From assembly GCF_030406325.1 (NCBI RefSeq), contig NZ_JAUEQY010000038.1, forward strand, positions 1-64,000: a stretch of 64,000 nucleotides of DNA, read 5' to 3'. Below, one piece after another: positions 24,401-32,374 of the stretch. A program made the translations under genes and the position numbers. The notes beneath the pieces are model-generated. The model saw only the letters and a list, made by a program, of their open reading frames with translations, made no database searches and was not told where the DNA came from. The stretch comes from Actinomadura sp. DC4. GTDB taxonomy: Bacteria; Actinomycetota; Actinomycetes; Streptosporangiales; Streptosporangiaceae. Position 1 is the first letter of the stretch. The number at the start of each line of letters is the position of its first letter.

Positions 24401-25936
24401 CAGGGGAGCCCGGGGACCGTCCTGGACAAGGCGCTGGCGGATGGCGGCGTCCGCGTCGTCCGGCTCGAGGTGCCCCCCGGCGAGCCGGACGCCGCGTCGC
24501 TCGCACGCCGGATCGGGACGGAGCTCCCGGACGGGGTGCTGTCGCTGCTGGCGTTCGACGAGACCGGCGGGGCGGCCGCGACGCCGGCCCTCTGGCAGGC
24601 CCTCGGCGACGCCGGGGTCACGGCGCCCCTGTGGCTCGCGACCCGCGGCGCGGTGGCGGCCGGCCAGGCCGATCCCGCCGCGAACCCGGACCACGCGCGG
24701 GTCTGGGGGCTCGGGCTGTGCCTCGGCCGGCGCGAACCCGGGCGGTGGGGCGGGCTGATCGACCTCCCGGACGACCTCGACGGACCCGCCGCCGTACGGC
24801 TGGCGGCCGTGCTGACCGGCGGCGAGGACCAGGTCGCGCTACGCGGGCCCGGCGTCTTCGTCCGGCGGCTGACGCACGCCGAACCGCCCGGCTGCCCGGC
24901 CGGGCAGGAGTGGGAACCGCACGGCACCGTGCTGCTCGCCGGGGACGTCGCGGCGCTCGGTGCGCCCGTCGCGCGGTGGCTGGCCGGAAACGGCGCCGGG
25001 CATCTGCTCGTGGCGGACTCGGCGGGCGGTTCCGGCCTGGACCGGGTGCGGGACGCGCTGGACGGCTCACCCGCCACGCTCGCCGCCTGTGACCCCGCGG
25101 ACCGGGACGCCCTGGCCGCCCTGCTCGACGCGATCCCGGCCGGGCGTCCGCTCACCGGCGTCGTCTTCGTGCCCGAGGGCCTGCGGGACCCGTTCGGCGC
25201 ACCGGAGGCCGACGACCCGCCGGACCGCACCGTACGAGCCGCGGTGAACCTGGACGAGCTGACCCGGGACCACGACCTGGCGGCGTTCCTGATCCTCCCC
25301 TCGATCGTCGGCCTGGTCGGCGCGCCGGACGCCGTGCGGCACGCGCCGGAGCACGCGTTCCTGGACGCGCTGGCCCGGCGGCGCCGCGAGGCCGGACGGC
25401 CCGCGACCGTCGTCGCCTGGGGCCTGCCGGCGCCCGGGGACGGCCCGTCCGCGGAGCAGGTGATCGGGGCGCTCGCGCCGGCGGCGGCGCGGAACGGGCC
25501 CACGGCCCTGGTCACGGACGTCGACTGGGCGGCCCAGGCGGGTCGCCCGCCTGCCGCCCTGCTGCGTGACCTTCCCGAGGTGCGCCGGACCGCCGAGGCG
25601 GCCTCCGCGGACACGGCCGGCCTGGCGCGCGAGGCGGAGGCGTGGCGGGCCAGGTTCGCCGCCGCGCCGGAGGCCGGGCAGGAGGCGCTCGTCCTGGACC
25701 TGGTGCGCGCGCACGCGGCGGCGGTCCTCGGCCACGACGCGCCGGACACGATCGCGCCCGACCAGCGGTTCCTCGAACTCGGCTTCTCCTCCTTCACCTC
25801 GCTGGAACTCAGCCGGCGGCTGGCGGCGGTCGTCGGCCGGGAGATCCCCGCCGCGGCGATCTTCGACACGCCGACGCCGGCCGCCCTCGTCTCATACCTG
25901 CGCGCCGAGCTGGCGCACGAAAGGAGCACCTCATGA
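21407..25936 (+). CDS. Type I PKS, terminal module: KS-AT(malonyl)-inactive KR-ACP, no thioesterase
   Basis: The protein has 1509 residues. ATG at 21407 follows AAAGG by 6 bases and begins a docking helix with [12 protein letters not shown] (about 21500-22780) has Cys, EAHGTGT and NIGHTQ. AT (about 23090-23990) has GHSIG and SHAFH, so malonyl-CoA. The next about 370 residues are a decayed KR: the NADPH motif reads [10 protein letters not shown] instead of ITGGTGxLG, and the catalytic YAAAN is replaced by HAPEH, losing Tyr and Asn. DH and ER are absent. ACP (about 25690-25900) has FSSFTS, with Ser kept but the preceding Asp changed. The protein stops after the ACP with no thioesterase. The chain should therefore leave as a beta-ketoacyl-ACP, the known substrate type for tetronate formation; the cassette genes follow immediately. 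The stop overlaps the next start (ATGA). Confidence 0.94.
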   Translation: MTNEEKLTDYLKWVTADLHKARRRIAELESGTPEPIAIVGMACRYPGDVYGPDDLWRLVSSETDAISGFPSDRGWDLDGLYDPDPDRLGTTYAREGGFLHHANHFDAGFFGMSPREALATDPQQRLLLETAWETFERAGVDPASLRGSRTGVFVGIMYSDYSGRLMNGVPDGFEGLVGNGSAGSVASGRLAYTFGLEGPAVTVDTACSSSLVTLHQACQALRQGECSLALAGGATVLATPGIFIEFSRQRGLAPDGRCKSFASAADGTGWGEGVGLLLVERLSDAERNGHPVLAVIRGSAVNQDGASAGLTVPNGPSQQRVIRQALADAGLTATDVDAVEAHGTGTTLGDPIEAQALIAAYGQGRPADQPLRLGSIKSNIGHTQAAAGAAGVMKMVLAMRHETLPATLHVDAPSPEVDWSAGSVALLTEPIPWPRNGRPRRAGVSSFGISGTNAHVILEEPGAAAGERPAATHTAGPLPWVLSARTDGALRAQASRLGAFLAEHPGTGPADVGLSLVTTRTAHDHRAVLVDAGDAALRALEHGEPHASLVEGVAARDGRVAFLFTGQGSQRPGMGRELAAAYPVFAEALDAACERSGEHLDVPVRDVLFAEKGSEKAALLDRTAYTQAALFALEVALYRLVEHWGLRPDVLLGHSIGELTAAHVAGVLSLADAATLVGARGRLMQALPADGAMVSVRAPLESILPALEGREHEVALAAVNGPDSLVVSGDRDAVLELETRWKGQGRRTRRLNVSHAFHSPRMDAMLEDFRTVAEGLSYAPPAIPVVSNVTGRLATAEDLGSPGYWAEHVRRTVRFMDGMRCLDDQGVTTYVELGPDGVLSAMGRDCLSGASPGRDRVLVPVLRADRPEPAAMVAALAEAYVRGVPVDWRAGFEGRGARPVPLPTYAFQRRHYWLDAPPARDGADPADARFWDAVEREDLAEAATALRLPADRRRALGDLLPALSGWRRQRRWWYRIDWRPAAAAPAAPPGGTWVVVAPQGSPGTVLDKALADGGVRVVRLEVPPGEPDAASLARRIGTELPDGVLSLLAFDETGGAAATPALWQALGDAGVTAPLWLATRGAVAAGQADPAANPDHARVWGLGLCLGRREPGRWGGLIDLPDDLDGPAAVRLAAVLTGGEDQVALRGPGVFVRRLTHAEPPGCPAGQEWEPHGTVLLAGDVAALGAPVARWLAGNGAGHLLVADSAGGSGLDRVRDALDGSPATLAACDPADRDALAALLDAIPAGRPLTGVVFVPEGLRDPFGAPEADDPPDRTVRAAVNLDELTRDHDLAAFLILPSIVGLVGAPDAVRHAPEHAFLDALARRRREAGRPATVVAWGLPAPGDGPSAEQVIGALAPAAARNGPTALVTDVDWAAQAGRPPAALLRDLPEVRRTAEAASADTAGLAREAEAWRARFAAAPEAGQEALVLDLVRAHAAAVLGHDAPDTIAPDQRFLELGFSSFTSLELSRRLAAVVGREIPAAAIFDTPTPAALVSYLRAELAHERSTS

Positions 25937-27411
25937 ACTGCACGGTCGTCATCTCCGGCGGCGGTCCCGCCGGACTCATGCTCGCGAGCGAGCTCGGCAT
26001 GGCCGGCGTGGACACGGTCGTACTCGAGAAGGAGCACGACCGGGAGACCGGCTCGAACCTGCGCTCCACCATGCTGCACGCGCGGGCGGTCGACCTGCTG
26101 GAGCGGCGCGGGCTGATGGAGCGCATCGGCAGGGACGCGTTCGTCAAGTGGCCGCTCATCCACTTCGCCAACTTCTGGCTCGACCTGCAGCCGCTGCTCG
26201 AACACGAGTACTCCCTCATCGTCCCGCAGACGCACACGGTCTCGGTGCTGGAGGAACGCGCGCGCGAGGTCGGCGCCGACATCCGCCGCGGGCACGAGCT
26301 GACCGGCGTGACGCAGGACGAGGACGGCGTCACCGTCCACGTACGGTCCGGCGGCGAGGAGTACCGGATCGACGCGCGCTACCTCGTCGGCTGCGACGGC
26401 GAGGACAGCGCCGTCCGGCGTCTCGCCGGGTTCGAGGCGCCGCAGAGCGGCATCACCTGGTACGGCGTCCTCGCCGACTACGAGAACGCCTCGGCCGAGC
26501 CCGCCTCTCCCACCTACCCGGGCGGCCTGTTCGCCAGGACGCCCCACCCGTACAAGCAGGGCTGGGTGCGCACGATGACGATGGAGCTGGGCGTCGACGC
26601 GCCGGGCCCGGAGGTGCCGGTCACGGTCGAGGAGCTGCGCACGGCCGCGGAGCGGATCACCGGCGAGAAGCAGGAGCTCGGCCCGCCCACCTGGGCGTAC
26701 CGATACACGAACCGCACCCGGCTCGCCGCGCGCTACCGGGACGGCCGGGTGTTCCTGGCCGGCGACGCCGCGCACGTCCACTACTTCGCCGCCGGCCACG
26801 GCGTCAGCACCGGCCTGCACGACGCCGTGAACCTCGGCTGGAAGCTGGCGGCCGAGGTACGCGGGCAGGCCCCGGCCGGTCTGCTGGACACCTACCAGAC
26901 CGAACGCCACGCGGTCGGCCGCCGCGCGTGCGTGAGCGCGGAGGCGCAGCTCGCGCTGCTGCACCCGCCGGAGCGGGTCGCTCCCCTGCGGGAGCTGTTC
27001 GAGGAGCTGGTCCGGTTCCCGGACGTGAACCGGCACCTCGTCGGCGTCATCACCGACGTCCGCTACCCGTTCGAGCACACCGGGGCGACGGCGCATCCGC
27101 TGCTCGGAGCCCCGGTGCCCGACGCGCCGCTGAAGACCGCGGACGGTGAGACGACCCTCGCGGCCACGCTCCGTAACGGGCGCGGCGTCGTGCTCGACCT
27201 CCGCGACGGCTCCGGGGGGATCTCCAGGTGGGAGGACCGGGTCGACCTCGTCGCGGCCACGCCGGTCGCCGGCCTCGACGCAGCGCGCCTGCTCGTCCGC
27301 CCCGACGGGCACGTCGCCTGGGTGGACGCGGACGGTACCGACGACGAGGGCCTGCGTACCGCGCTGACCACCTGGTTCGGGGCGCCCGCCGACGAGCAAG
27401 AGGCGCTTTAG
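25933..27411 (+). CDS. FAD-dependent class A monooxygenase family protein
   Basis: The protein has 492 residues. ATG at 25933 overlaps the PKS stop and follows AAGGAG by 6 bases. It has the FAD-binding Rossmann motif GGGPAG (residues 9-14), a DG motif ([12 protein letters not shown]) and the second FAD motif [10 protein letters not shown]. The C-terminal about 110 residues have the thioredoxin-like look of aromatic-polyketide hydroxylases (RdmE/PgaE type). The family usually adds a hydroxyl using NADPH, FAD and oxygen. The location, coupled between a PKS and a tetronate cassette, suggests another role: flavoproteins of this fold (PyrE3 and relatives) catalyse decalin-forming [4+2] cyclisation in spirotetronate and spirotetramate pathways. 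The sequence by eye cannot choose between oxygenase and cyclase. It is cytoplasmic, with no signal peptide. Confidence 0.85.
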   Translation: MNCTVVISGGGPAGLMLASELGMAGVDTVVLEKEHDRETGSNLRSTMLHARAVDLLERRGLMERIGRDAFVKWPLIHFANFWLDLQPLLEHEYSLIVPQTHTVSVLEERAREVGADIRRGHELTGVTQDEDGVTVHVRSGGEEYRIDARYLVGCDGEDSAVRRLAGFEAPQSGITWYGVLADYENASAEPASPTYPGGLFARTPHPYKQGWVRTMTMELGVDAPGPEVPVTVEELRTAAERITGEKQELGPPTWAYRYTNRTRLAARYRDGRVFLAGDAAHVHYFAAGHGVSTGLHDAVNLGWKLAAEVRGQAPAGLLDTYQTERHAVGRRACVSAEAQLALLHPPERVAPLRELFEELVRFPDVNRHLVGVITDVRYPFEHTGATAHPLLGAPVPDAPLKTADGETTLAATLRNGRGVVLDLRDGSGGISRWEDRVDLVAATPVAGLDAARLLVRPDGHVAWVDADGTDDEGLRTALTTWFGAPADEQEAL

Positions 27412-27456
27412 CCATGCCACCGACGATGAAGAGCACGTACGGAAGGACCTGGAGCG

Positions 27457-28485
27457 ATGCCTGACACGTACATCCGTTCGGTCGGGACCGCCCTGCCAGG
27501 CCCGCCGATCGACAACGCCGCGCTCGCCCGGCGCTTCAACCAGGGCGCCGTCTGGCAGCAGTGGGTCGAGTCCTTCGTCGGCACCCGCGTCCGCCACCTC
27601 GCGCTGGACCTGGAGACCGGCGAGCAGCGCAGCTCTCTCGCCGATCTGGGCGAGGCCGCGGCACGGCGCGCGCTGTCCGGCGCGGGCGTCGACGCCGCGT
27701 CGGTCGACCTCGTCGTCATGGGCACCGCCACCCCGGACGCGCTCATGCCCGCGACCGTCAACCTGATCGCCGACCGGCTCGGCATCAACGAGGTGCCCGC
27801 GTACCAGCTGCAGTCGGGATGCACGGGCGCGGTCCAGGCGCTCGACGTGGCGCGGCAGATGCTGCTGACCGGACGGCACCGGACCGCGCTGGTCCTCGGC
27901 GGCGACGTCTGCGCCAAGCACTTCGACGTGAACCTCGACCTCGCCGGGCGGCCGCCGGCCGAACAGGTCAACGGCGTGCTGTTCGGCGACGGCGCGGGCG
28001 CGGCCGTGATGAGCGTCGATCCCGGCGCCGGGCTCCCGCTCCGTATCGAACACGTGCTACTGCGGCTCACCGGCATGAACCGGCCGCCCGGGCAGGTCGT
28101 CGACTGGTTCGGGATGGCCGACCGCGGCGACGAGCGGCCCGGCGTCCTCGAGGACTACAAGGCCATCGAGGAGTCGGTGCCGGACATGGCGGTGGAGATC
28201 CTGGAGGAGATGCTCGCCGACCTGGACTGGAAGCGGAGCGAGCTGGCGTACCTGCTGCCGCCGCAGCTCTCCGGGCGGATGACGCAGCGGATCAGCGAGC
28301 GGATGGCCGTGCCGGACGCGCGGGAGGTGAGCTGCGTCGCCGACACCGGGAACAACGGCAACGCGCTGCCCTTCCTCCAGCTCGAACAGGCCCTGCCCCT
28401 CATGTCGCCCGGCGACCGGTCCGTCCTGGTCGCCGTGGAGTCGAGCAAGTGGATCAAGGCCGGTCTGGCGTTCGAGGCCGGGTGA
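27457..28485 (+). CDS. FabH-like KAS III, tetronate C-C/C-O bond-forming enzyme
   Basis: The protein has 342 residues, the normal KAS III length. It has the thiolase-fold pattern with nucleophile Cys122 in LQSGCTGA and the glycine-rich FGDGAGA. In known tetronate pathways (RK-682, agglomerin, tetronomycin types) this enzyme joins glyceryl-ACP to the beta-ketoacyl chain and closes the ring, which also releases the chain. The canonical PHQAN segment reads PPQLS here, so the catalytic His is Pro269; the Asn region (TGNNGN, about 299) is kept. Loss of the decarboxylase His fits an enzyme that does no ordinary Claisen decarboxylation, but I cannot say whether all tetronate homologues share it. Ribosome sites GGAAGG and GGAG lie just upstream. 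FkbH, ACP, acyltransferase and alpha/beta-fold genes follow. Confidence 0.87.
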   Translation: MPDTYIRSVGTALPGPPIDNAALARRFNQGAVWQQWVESFVGTRVRHLALDLETGEQRSSLADLGEAAARRALSGAGVDAASVDLVVMGTATPDALMPATVNLIADRLGINEVPAYQLQSGCTGAVQALDVARQMLLTGRHRTALVLGGDVCAKHFDVNLDLAGRPPAEQVNGVLFGDGAGAAVMSVDPGAGLPLRIEHVLLRLTGMNRPPGQVVDWFGMADRGDERPGVLEDYKAIEESVPDMAVEILEEMLADLDWKRSELAYLLPPQLSGRMTQRISERMAVPDAREVSCVADTGNNGNALPFLQLEQALPLMSPGDRSVLVAVESSKWIKAGLAFEAG

Positions 28486-28487
28486 CC

Positions 28488-30356
28488 ATGAGCGCGGGCC
28501 GACTTGGCGAGCTGCACCGGGCCGGGCGCCTCGCCGCTGAGTATCCGCAGGTCTCCGGGGTGCTGGCGGACCTGTCCGGGCCCGACCTCCTGCGCGCGGG
28601 CCACCTGCTCGCGCGACTCGACCCGGACGAGGTACTCCGTGAGCATCCCGGCGTGCCGGTCGTCACCGTCGCGATCACCGGCCACGGGACGCTGGCGCCG
28701 CTGGTTCCCGCCCTGACCGCCGAGCTGGCCCGGCACGGCGTCGTCCTGCGGTCCTGCGTCTCCGGCTTCGACGGCTACGTCTTCGACCTGTCGGACCCGG
28801 GCAGCGACCTGTACGCGGCGGGAGCCGACCTGACGCTCTGCGTCCTCGACCCGGCGGTCGTGTTCGACGAGGTGCCGGTGCCGTGGCGGCCCGCCGACGT
28901 CGAACGGGTGGCCGCGGAGAAGCTCGGCCTGCTCACCCGGCTGGCCGGGCGCTTCGCCGAGGCCGGGCGCGGCACCCTCGTGCTCAACACCCTGCCGCTC
29001 CCCCGCCACCTGGCCGCCCAGCTCACCGACCACCGTTCCCGCGCCCTCCTCGGCGCCGTGTGGCGGGAGGCCAACGCGCGCCTGCTCCGCCTCGCCGAGA
29101 CCCGTACGGAACTGGTCGTGCTGGACCTGGACCCGCTGCTGGCCGAGGGCGTCGCGGCGCACGACCCGCGGCTGGACGCCTACGCCAAGGCGCACCTGTC
29201 CCCGGACCTGCTCGCCCGGTACGCCCGCGAGGTAGGCCACCTCGCCCGTGAGGTCGCGGGCCGGACCAAGAAGTGCCTGGTGCTGGACCTGGACGAAACG
29301 GTGTGGGGCGGGGTGCTCGGCGAGGACGGCGCCGACGGCATCGAGGTCGCCGACGGGCACCGCGGCGAGGCGTTCCGGTCCTTCCAGCGGGTGGCCAAGC
29401 AGATCGCGTCGCAGGGCGTGCTGCTCGCCGCGGTCAGCAAGAACGACCCCGAGCCGGTACGCGCGGTGCTCCGCGACCATCCCGGGATGACGCTGCGCGA
29501 GGAGGACTTCGTCCGGGTCGTCGCGAACTGGCGGCCCAAGCACGAGAACCTCCGCGAGCTGGCCGAGGCGCTCAACCTGGGCGTGGACGCCTTCGTGTTC
29601 GTCGACGACAGCGCGTACGAGTGCGGGCTGGTGCGGCGTGAGCTGCCCGGCGTCGCGGTGGTGCGGGTGGACGACGAGCCCGCCCGGCACGTCGAGCGGC
29701 TCCTCGCCGACGGCTGGTTCGACGTCCGTACGGTGACCGCGGACGACCGCGCGCGCGTGGCGCGGTACCGCGACGAGCTGACCCGCAAGGACTTCCTCGA
29801 CGGCTTCGACTCGATCGAGGACTACCTTCGCGAGCTGCGGATCACGGTACGCGTCTCGGCGGCGGAGGAGCCCGACGTGCCGCGCGTCTCACAGCTCACC
29901 CTCCGTACGAACCAGTTCAACCTGACCACCCGGCGGCTTCAGCCGGCCGAGGTCCGGGCGCTGGTCGAGGACCCGTCGGCGTACGCGATCGCCATCCGCG
30001 CCGCCGACCGGTTCGGGGACAGCGGGCTGGTCGGGGCGGTCTTCGCCTCGCGGGACGGCGACGCCGTGACGATCGACAACTTCCTGCTGAGCTGCCGGGT
30101 GTTCTCGCGCGGCATCGAGCAGGCGGGCCTGTCCGCAGTGCTGCGCACCGCCCGCGAATCGGGGGCCACCGCCGTGTACGGCGTCTACCGGCCGACCGCC
30201 AGGAACGGCGTGGTCCGCGACTTCTATCCGCGCTACGGCTTCCGGCCGGTCGCGGAAGACGGCACGGCGGTGACGTACCGGCACGACCTGGCCGACATCG
30301 TGCCCGCCCCCGGGCACATCGACCTGACCGAGAACCTGAACGGGAGGACCCCATGA
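28488..30356 (+). CDS. FkbH-like protein: glyceryl-ACP synthesis from 1,3-bisphosphoglycerate
   Basis: The protein has 622 residues. ATG at 28488 lies 2 bases after the previous stop. The N-terminal part resembles the extension of stand-alone FkbH proteins. The HAD phosphatase core starts near residue 263 with LVLDLDETVWGG, in which D267 and D269 are the expected nucleophile and acid/base. A GNAT-like C-terminal region ends the protein. The family takes D-1,3-bisphosphoglycerate, removes phosphate and loads glycerate onto an ACP. The next gene is that ACP, overlapping by ATGA, so the partner is clear. Glyceryl-ACP also feeds methoxymalonyl-ACP synthesis in other clusters, but the O-methyltransferase and two dehydrogenases needed for that are absent here, while all tetronate partners are present. 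Confidence 0.93.
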   Translation: MSAGRLGELHRAGRLAAEYPQVSGVLADLSGPDLLRAGHLLARLDPDEVLREHPGVPVVTVAITGHGTLAPLVPALTAELARHGVVLRSCVSGFDGYVFDLSDPGSDLYAAGADLTLCVLDPAVVFDEVPVPWRPADVERVAAEKLGLLTRLAGRFAEAGRGTLVLNTLPLPRHLAAQLTDHRSRALLGAVWREANARLLRLAETRTELVVLDLDPLLAEGVAAHDPRLDAYAKAHLSPDLLARYAREVGHLAREVAGRTKKCLVLDLDETVWGGVLGEDGADGIEVADGHRGEAFRSFQRVAKQIASQGVLLAAVSKNDPEPVRAVLRDHPGMTLREEDFVRVVANWRPKHENLRELAEALNLGVDAFVFVDDSAYECGLVRRELPGVAVVRVDDEPARHVERLLADGWFDVRTVTADDRARVARYRDELTRKDFLDGFDSIEDYLRELRITVRVSAAEEPDVPRVSQLTLRTNQFNLTTRRLQPAEVRALVEDPSAYAIAIRAADRFGDSGLVGAVFASRDGDAVTIDNFLLSCRVFSRGIEQAGLSAVLRTARESGATAVYGVYRPTARNGVVRDFYPRYGFRPVAEDGTAVTYRHDLADIVPAPGHIDLTENLNGRTP

Positions 30357-30574
30357 CCATCGACGACTTCGCCGTGTTCGTACGCGACGAGATCGGCCTG
30401 GACGTGACACCCGCGGACGTCGGCAAGAGCTTCGACGAGCTGCCCGGATGGGACTCGGTGCACCTGCTGAGCCTGCTGACCGCGCTGGAGCGCAGCACCG
30501 GCCGTCCGCTGTCGCTTCCGGACCTGCTGGACGCCGCGAGCCTCGAACAGATCTACGCGAAGGCGGTCTCATGA
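30353..30574 (+). CDS. Discrete acyl carrier protein for the glyceryl unit
   Basis: This 73-residue protein has the ACP signature GWDSVHLL, with Ser35 as the phosphopantetheine site. Its start overlaps the FkbH stop (ATGA) and its stop overlaps the next start (ATGA), so all three are translationally coupled. By family knowledge it carries the glyceryl group made by the FkbH-like protein and presents it to the KAS III-like enzyme. Confidence 0.93.
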   Translation: MTIDDFAVFVRDEIGLDVTPADVGKSFDELPGWDSVHLLSLLTALERSTGRPLSLPDLLDAASLEQIYAKAVS

Positions 30575-31317
30575 GACGCGAACCGGTCGCGCGCGAGCGG
30601 CGGCACACCCTCCACTTCCTGGAGGAGGTCCGCTCTTTCGCGCCGGTGTTCCTGGACACCGAGATCGACATGACCGCGGTGACCGGGCACCGGGCCGCGG
30701 CCGGCCGGAAGTACTCGGTCGTCACGTACGTGCTGCTCGCGGCGGCGCGCGCTCTCAGCAAGCATCCGGAGGCGAACGCGGCCATCCGCGGGCGGCGCCG
30801 GCCGAAGATCGCACGGTTCGACACGGTCTCCGGGAAGCTCACCCTGGACCGGACGCTCAACGGCCACCGGATCGTGCTGTCGGCGGTACTCCCCGACCTG
30901 GACCGGGCAGGTCTGGACGAGGTGCAGGCCGAGGTGGACCGCTACCGCGACGGCGACCCGGCCACGATGCCGGACTTCGCCGGGGTCCGCGCCCTGCACC
31001 GGATGCCCTGGCCGTTCGGGTCCACGGTGTTCCGGCTCGCCGCCCGCCCGCTCGCGCGGCGGCCGGAGATGCTGGGGACCTTCGCGGTCACCTCCCTCGG
31101 GCACCGCCCGGTCGACGGCTTCCACTCGGTGGGCGGGACCACGATCACGCTCGGGGTCGGGCGGATCGCCGACCGGCCCGTCGCGCGGGACGGCGAGGTG
31201 GTGATCGTCCCGGCGATGCGGCTCAGCCTGGCGTTCGACCACCGGGTGATCGACGGCGCGGAGGCCGCCGACCTGCTCGCGGACATCAAGGACGGCCTGG
31301 AGGCTTTCAATGAATGA
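30571..31317 (+). CDS. Stand-alone 2-oxoacid dehydrogenase E2-type acyltransferase
   Basis: The protein has 248 residues and corresponds only to the catalytic domain of E2 acyltransferases; there is no lipoyl or E1/E3-binding domain. The active-site signature HxxxDG is present as DHRVIDG (H224, D228). In agglomerin and RK-682 type pathways the homologous enzyme (Agg4 family) acetylates the primary hydroxyl of the tetronate ring so that acetate can be eliminated to give an exocyclic methylene. The gene overlaps its upstream neighbour by 4 bases and its downstream neighbour by 8, so it belongs to the same operon. E1 and E3 genes are absent from the window, which argues against a central-metabolism role. 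Confidence 0.88.
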   Translation: MRREPVARERRHTLHFLEEVRSFAPVFLDTEIDMTAVTGHRAAAGRKYSVVTYVLLAAARALSKHPEANAAIRGRRRPKIARFDTVSGKLTLDRTLNGHRIVLSAVLPDLDRAGLDEVQAEVDRYRDGDPATMPDFAGVRALHRMPWPFGSTVFRLAARPLARRPEMLGTFAVTSLGHRPVDGFHSVGGTTITLGVGRIADRPVARDGEVVIVPAMRLSLAFDHRVIDGAEAADLLADIKDGLEAFNE

Positions 31318-32371
31318 CGTCGGTGAGCTGAAGGAGTTCGCGACCGTGCACGCGCGGGCGCAGAACATCCGCCGCTACCGGGACGTTCTCGACCGCATCG
31401 ACAGCGACGAGGACGGCGGTCCGGGCTCGTGGGCCGGTGAGTGGAGCCGGGCGGCGGAGGAGTTCGCGGCACGCCCCCTGGAGGCGTGCCGGCGCTACAA
31501 CATGGCCCGGTTCCCGTACGTGGACGGCCCCGCGCGGCTCCAGGCGCTGCGGCGGTGCGTGGAGTCCTTCGACGAGTGGCGGCAGGGCCAGAAGGACGTT
31601 ACGCGACTCGATCTGGACCTGGAGGGGGGACGGGTCGGCGCCTGGGCCACCGGCCTGTCGTCGCCCGAACCCCGGCCCCTCGTCCTCATCATGGGCGGAA
31701 TCGTCAGCGTCAAGGAGCAGTGGGCGCCGGTGCTCGACGCCATCCGGGGCCTGGGCATGGCCGCGGTCGTCACCGAGATGCCCGGCGTCGGGGAGAACAC
31801 CCTCCGCTACACGCCCGAGAGCCGGCGGATGCTGTCCGGTCTCCTGGACGCCCTCGAGGGGCGGGCGGACGTCTCCCGTACGTACGCGATGGCGCTGAGC
31901 TTCGGCGGGCACATGGCGATGCGCTGCGCCGTGGAGGACCGGCGGATCCGCGGGATCGTGACGACCGGCGCGCCGGTTCGCGCGTTCTTCACCGACGCCG
32001 CGTGGCAGCGGCAGGTGCCGGACGTCACGATGGACACCCTCGCCCACCTGACCGGCACGAAACGCGCCGACCTGCCCGACCGCCTCGCCGCGTGGGCCCT
32101 GACCGACGACCAGCTGGCCGCGCTGGACATCCCGGTGCACTACGCGGCGAGCCGCCGAGACGAGATCATCCCCGCCGAGGACGTAGACCTGCTGCGGCGG
32201 AAGGTGCCCGGACTGTCCGTGCTGGAACACGACGACGTGCACGGCTCGCCGCACCACGTGACCGAGACCCGCCTGTGGTCCGCCTGGTCGGTGCTGCGGA
32301 TGGCCGACACGATGCCCGTACAGCGAGCCCTGGCCGGCGGGCTCCTCCGCCTGTTCCGGATGTTCCGTTAG
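31310..32371 (+). CDS. Alpha/beta-hydrolase-fold protein, predicted acetate-eliminating enzyme of tetronate tailoring
   Basis: The protein has 353 residues. ATG at 31310 is set by CTGGAGG 7 bases upstream and overlaps the previous gene by 8 bases. It resembles FrsA-like hydrolases: about 100 helical N-terminal residues, then the core with LIMGGIVSVKEQW, a nucleophile elbow ALSFGG (Ser near 196) and a late His (VHGSPHH). In the agglomerin pathway the corresponding protein (Agg5 family) removes acetate from the acetylated tetronate to give the exocyclic double bond. Neighbour order, E2-type acyltransferase then this gene, matches that two-step route. It is last in the plus-strand operon; a converging gene begins 3 bases later, leaving no room for a separate terminator. 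Ordinary esterase activity is the alternative. Confidence 0.85.
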   Translation: MNDVGELKEFATVHARAQNIRRYRDVLDRIDSDEDGGPGSWAGEWSRAAEEFAARPLEACRRYNMARFPYVDGPARLQALRRCVESFDEWRQGQKDVTRLDLDLEGGRVGAWATGLSSPEPRPLVLIMGGIVSVKEQWAPVLDAIRGLGMAAVVTEMPGVGENTLRYTPESRRMLSGLLDALEGRADVSRTYAMALSFGGHMAMRCAVEDRRIRGIVTTGAPVRAFFTDAAWQRQVPDVTMDTLAHLTGTKRADLPDRLAAWALTDDQLAALDIPVHYAASRRDEIIPAEDVDLLRRKVPGLSVLEHDDVHGSPHHVTETRLWSAWSVLRMADTMPVQRALAGGLLRLFRMFR

Positions 32372-32374
32372 CCG

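Noticed and set aside
24330-25440. Functional KR in the terminal PKS module
   Set aside because: The dinucleotide motif and the Tyr/Asn of the active site are gone, so beta-keto reduction is not expected.
28488-30574. Methoxymalonyl-ACP extender pathway
   Set aside because: FkbH and an ACP are present, but the O-methyltransferase and two dehydrogenases are not, while all tetronate partners are.
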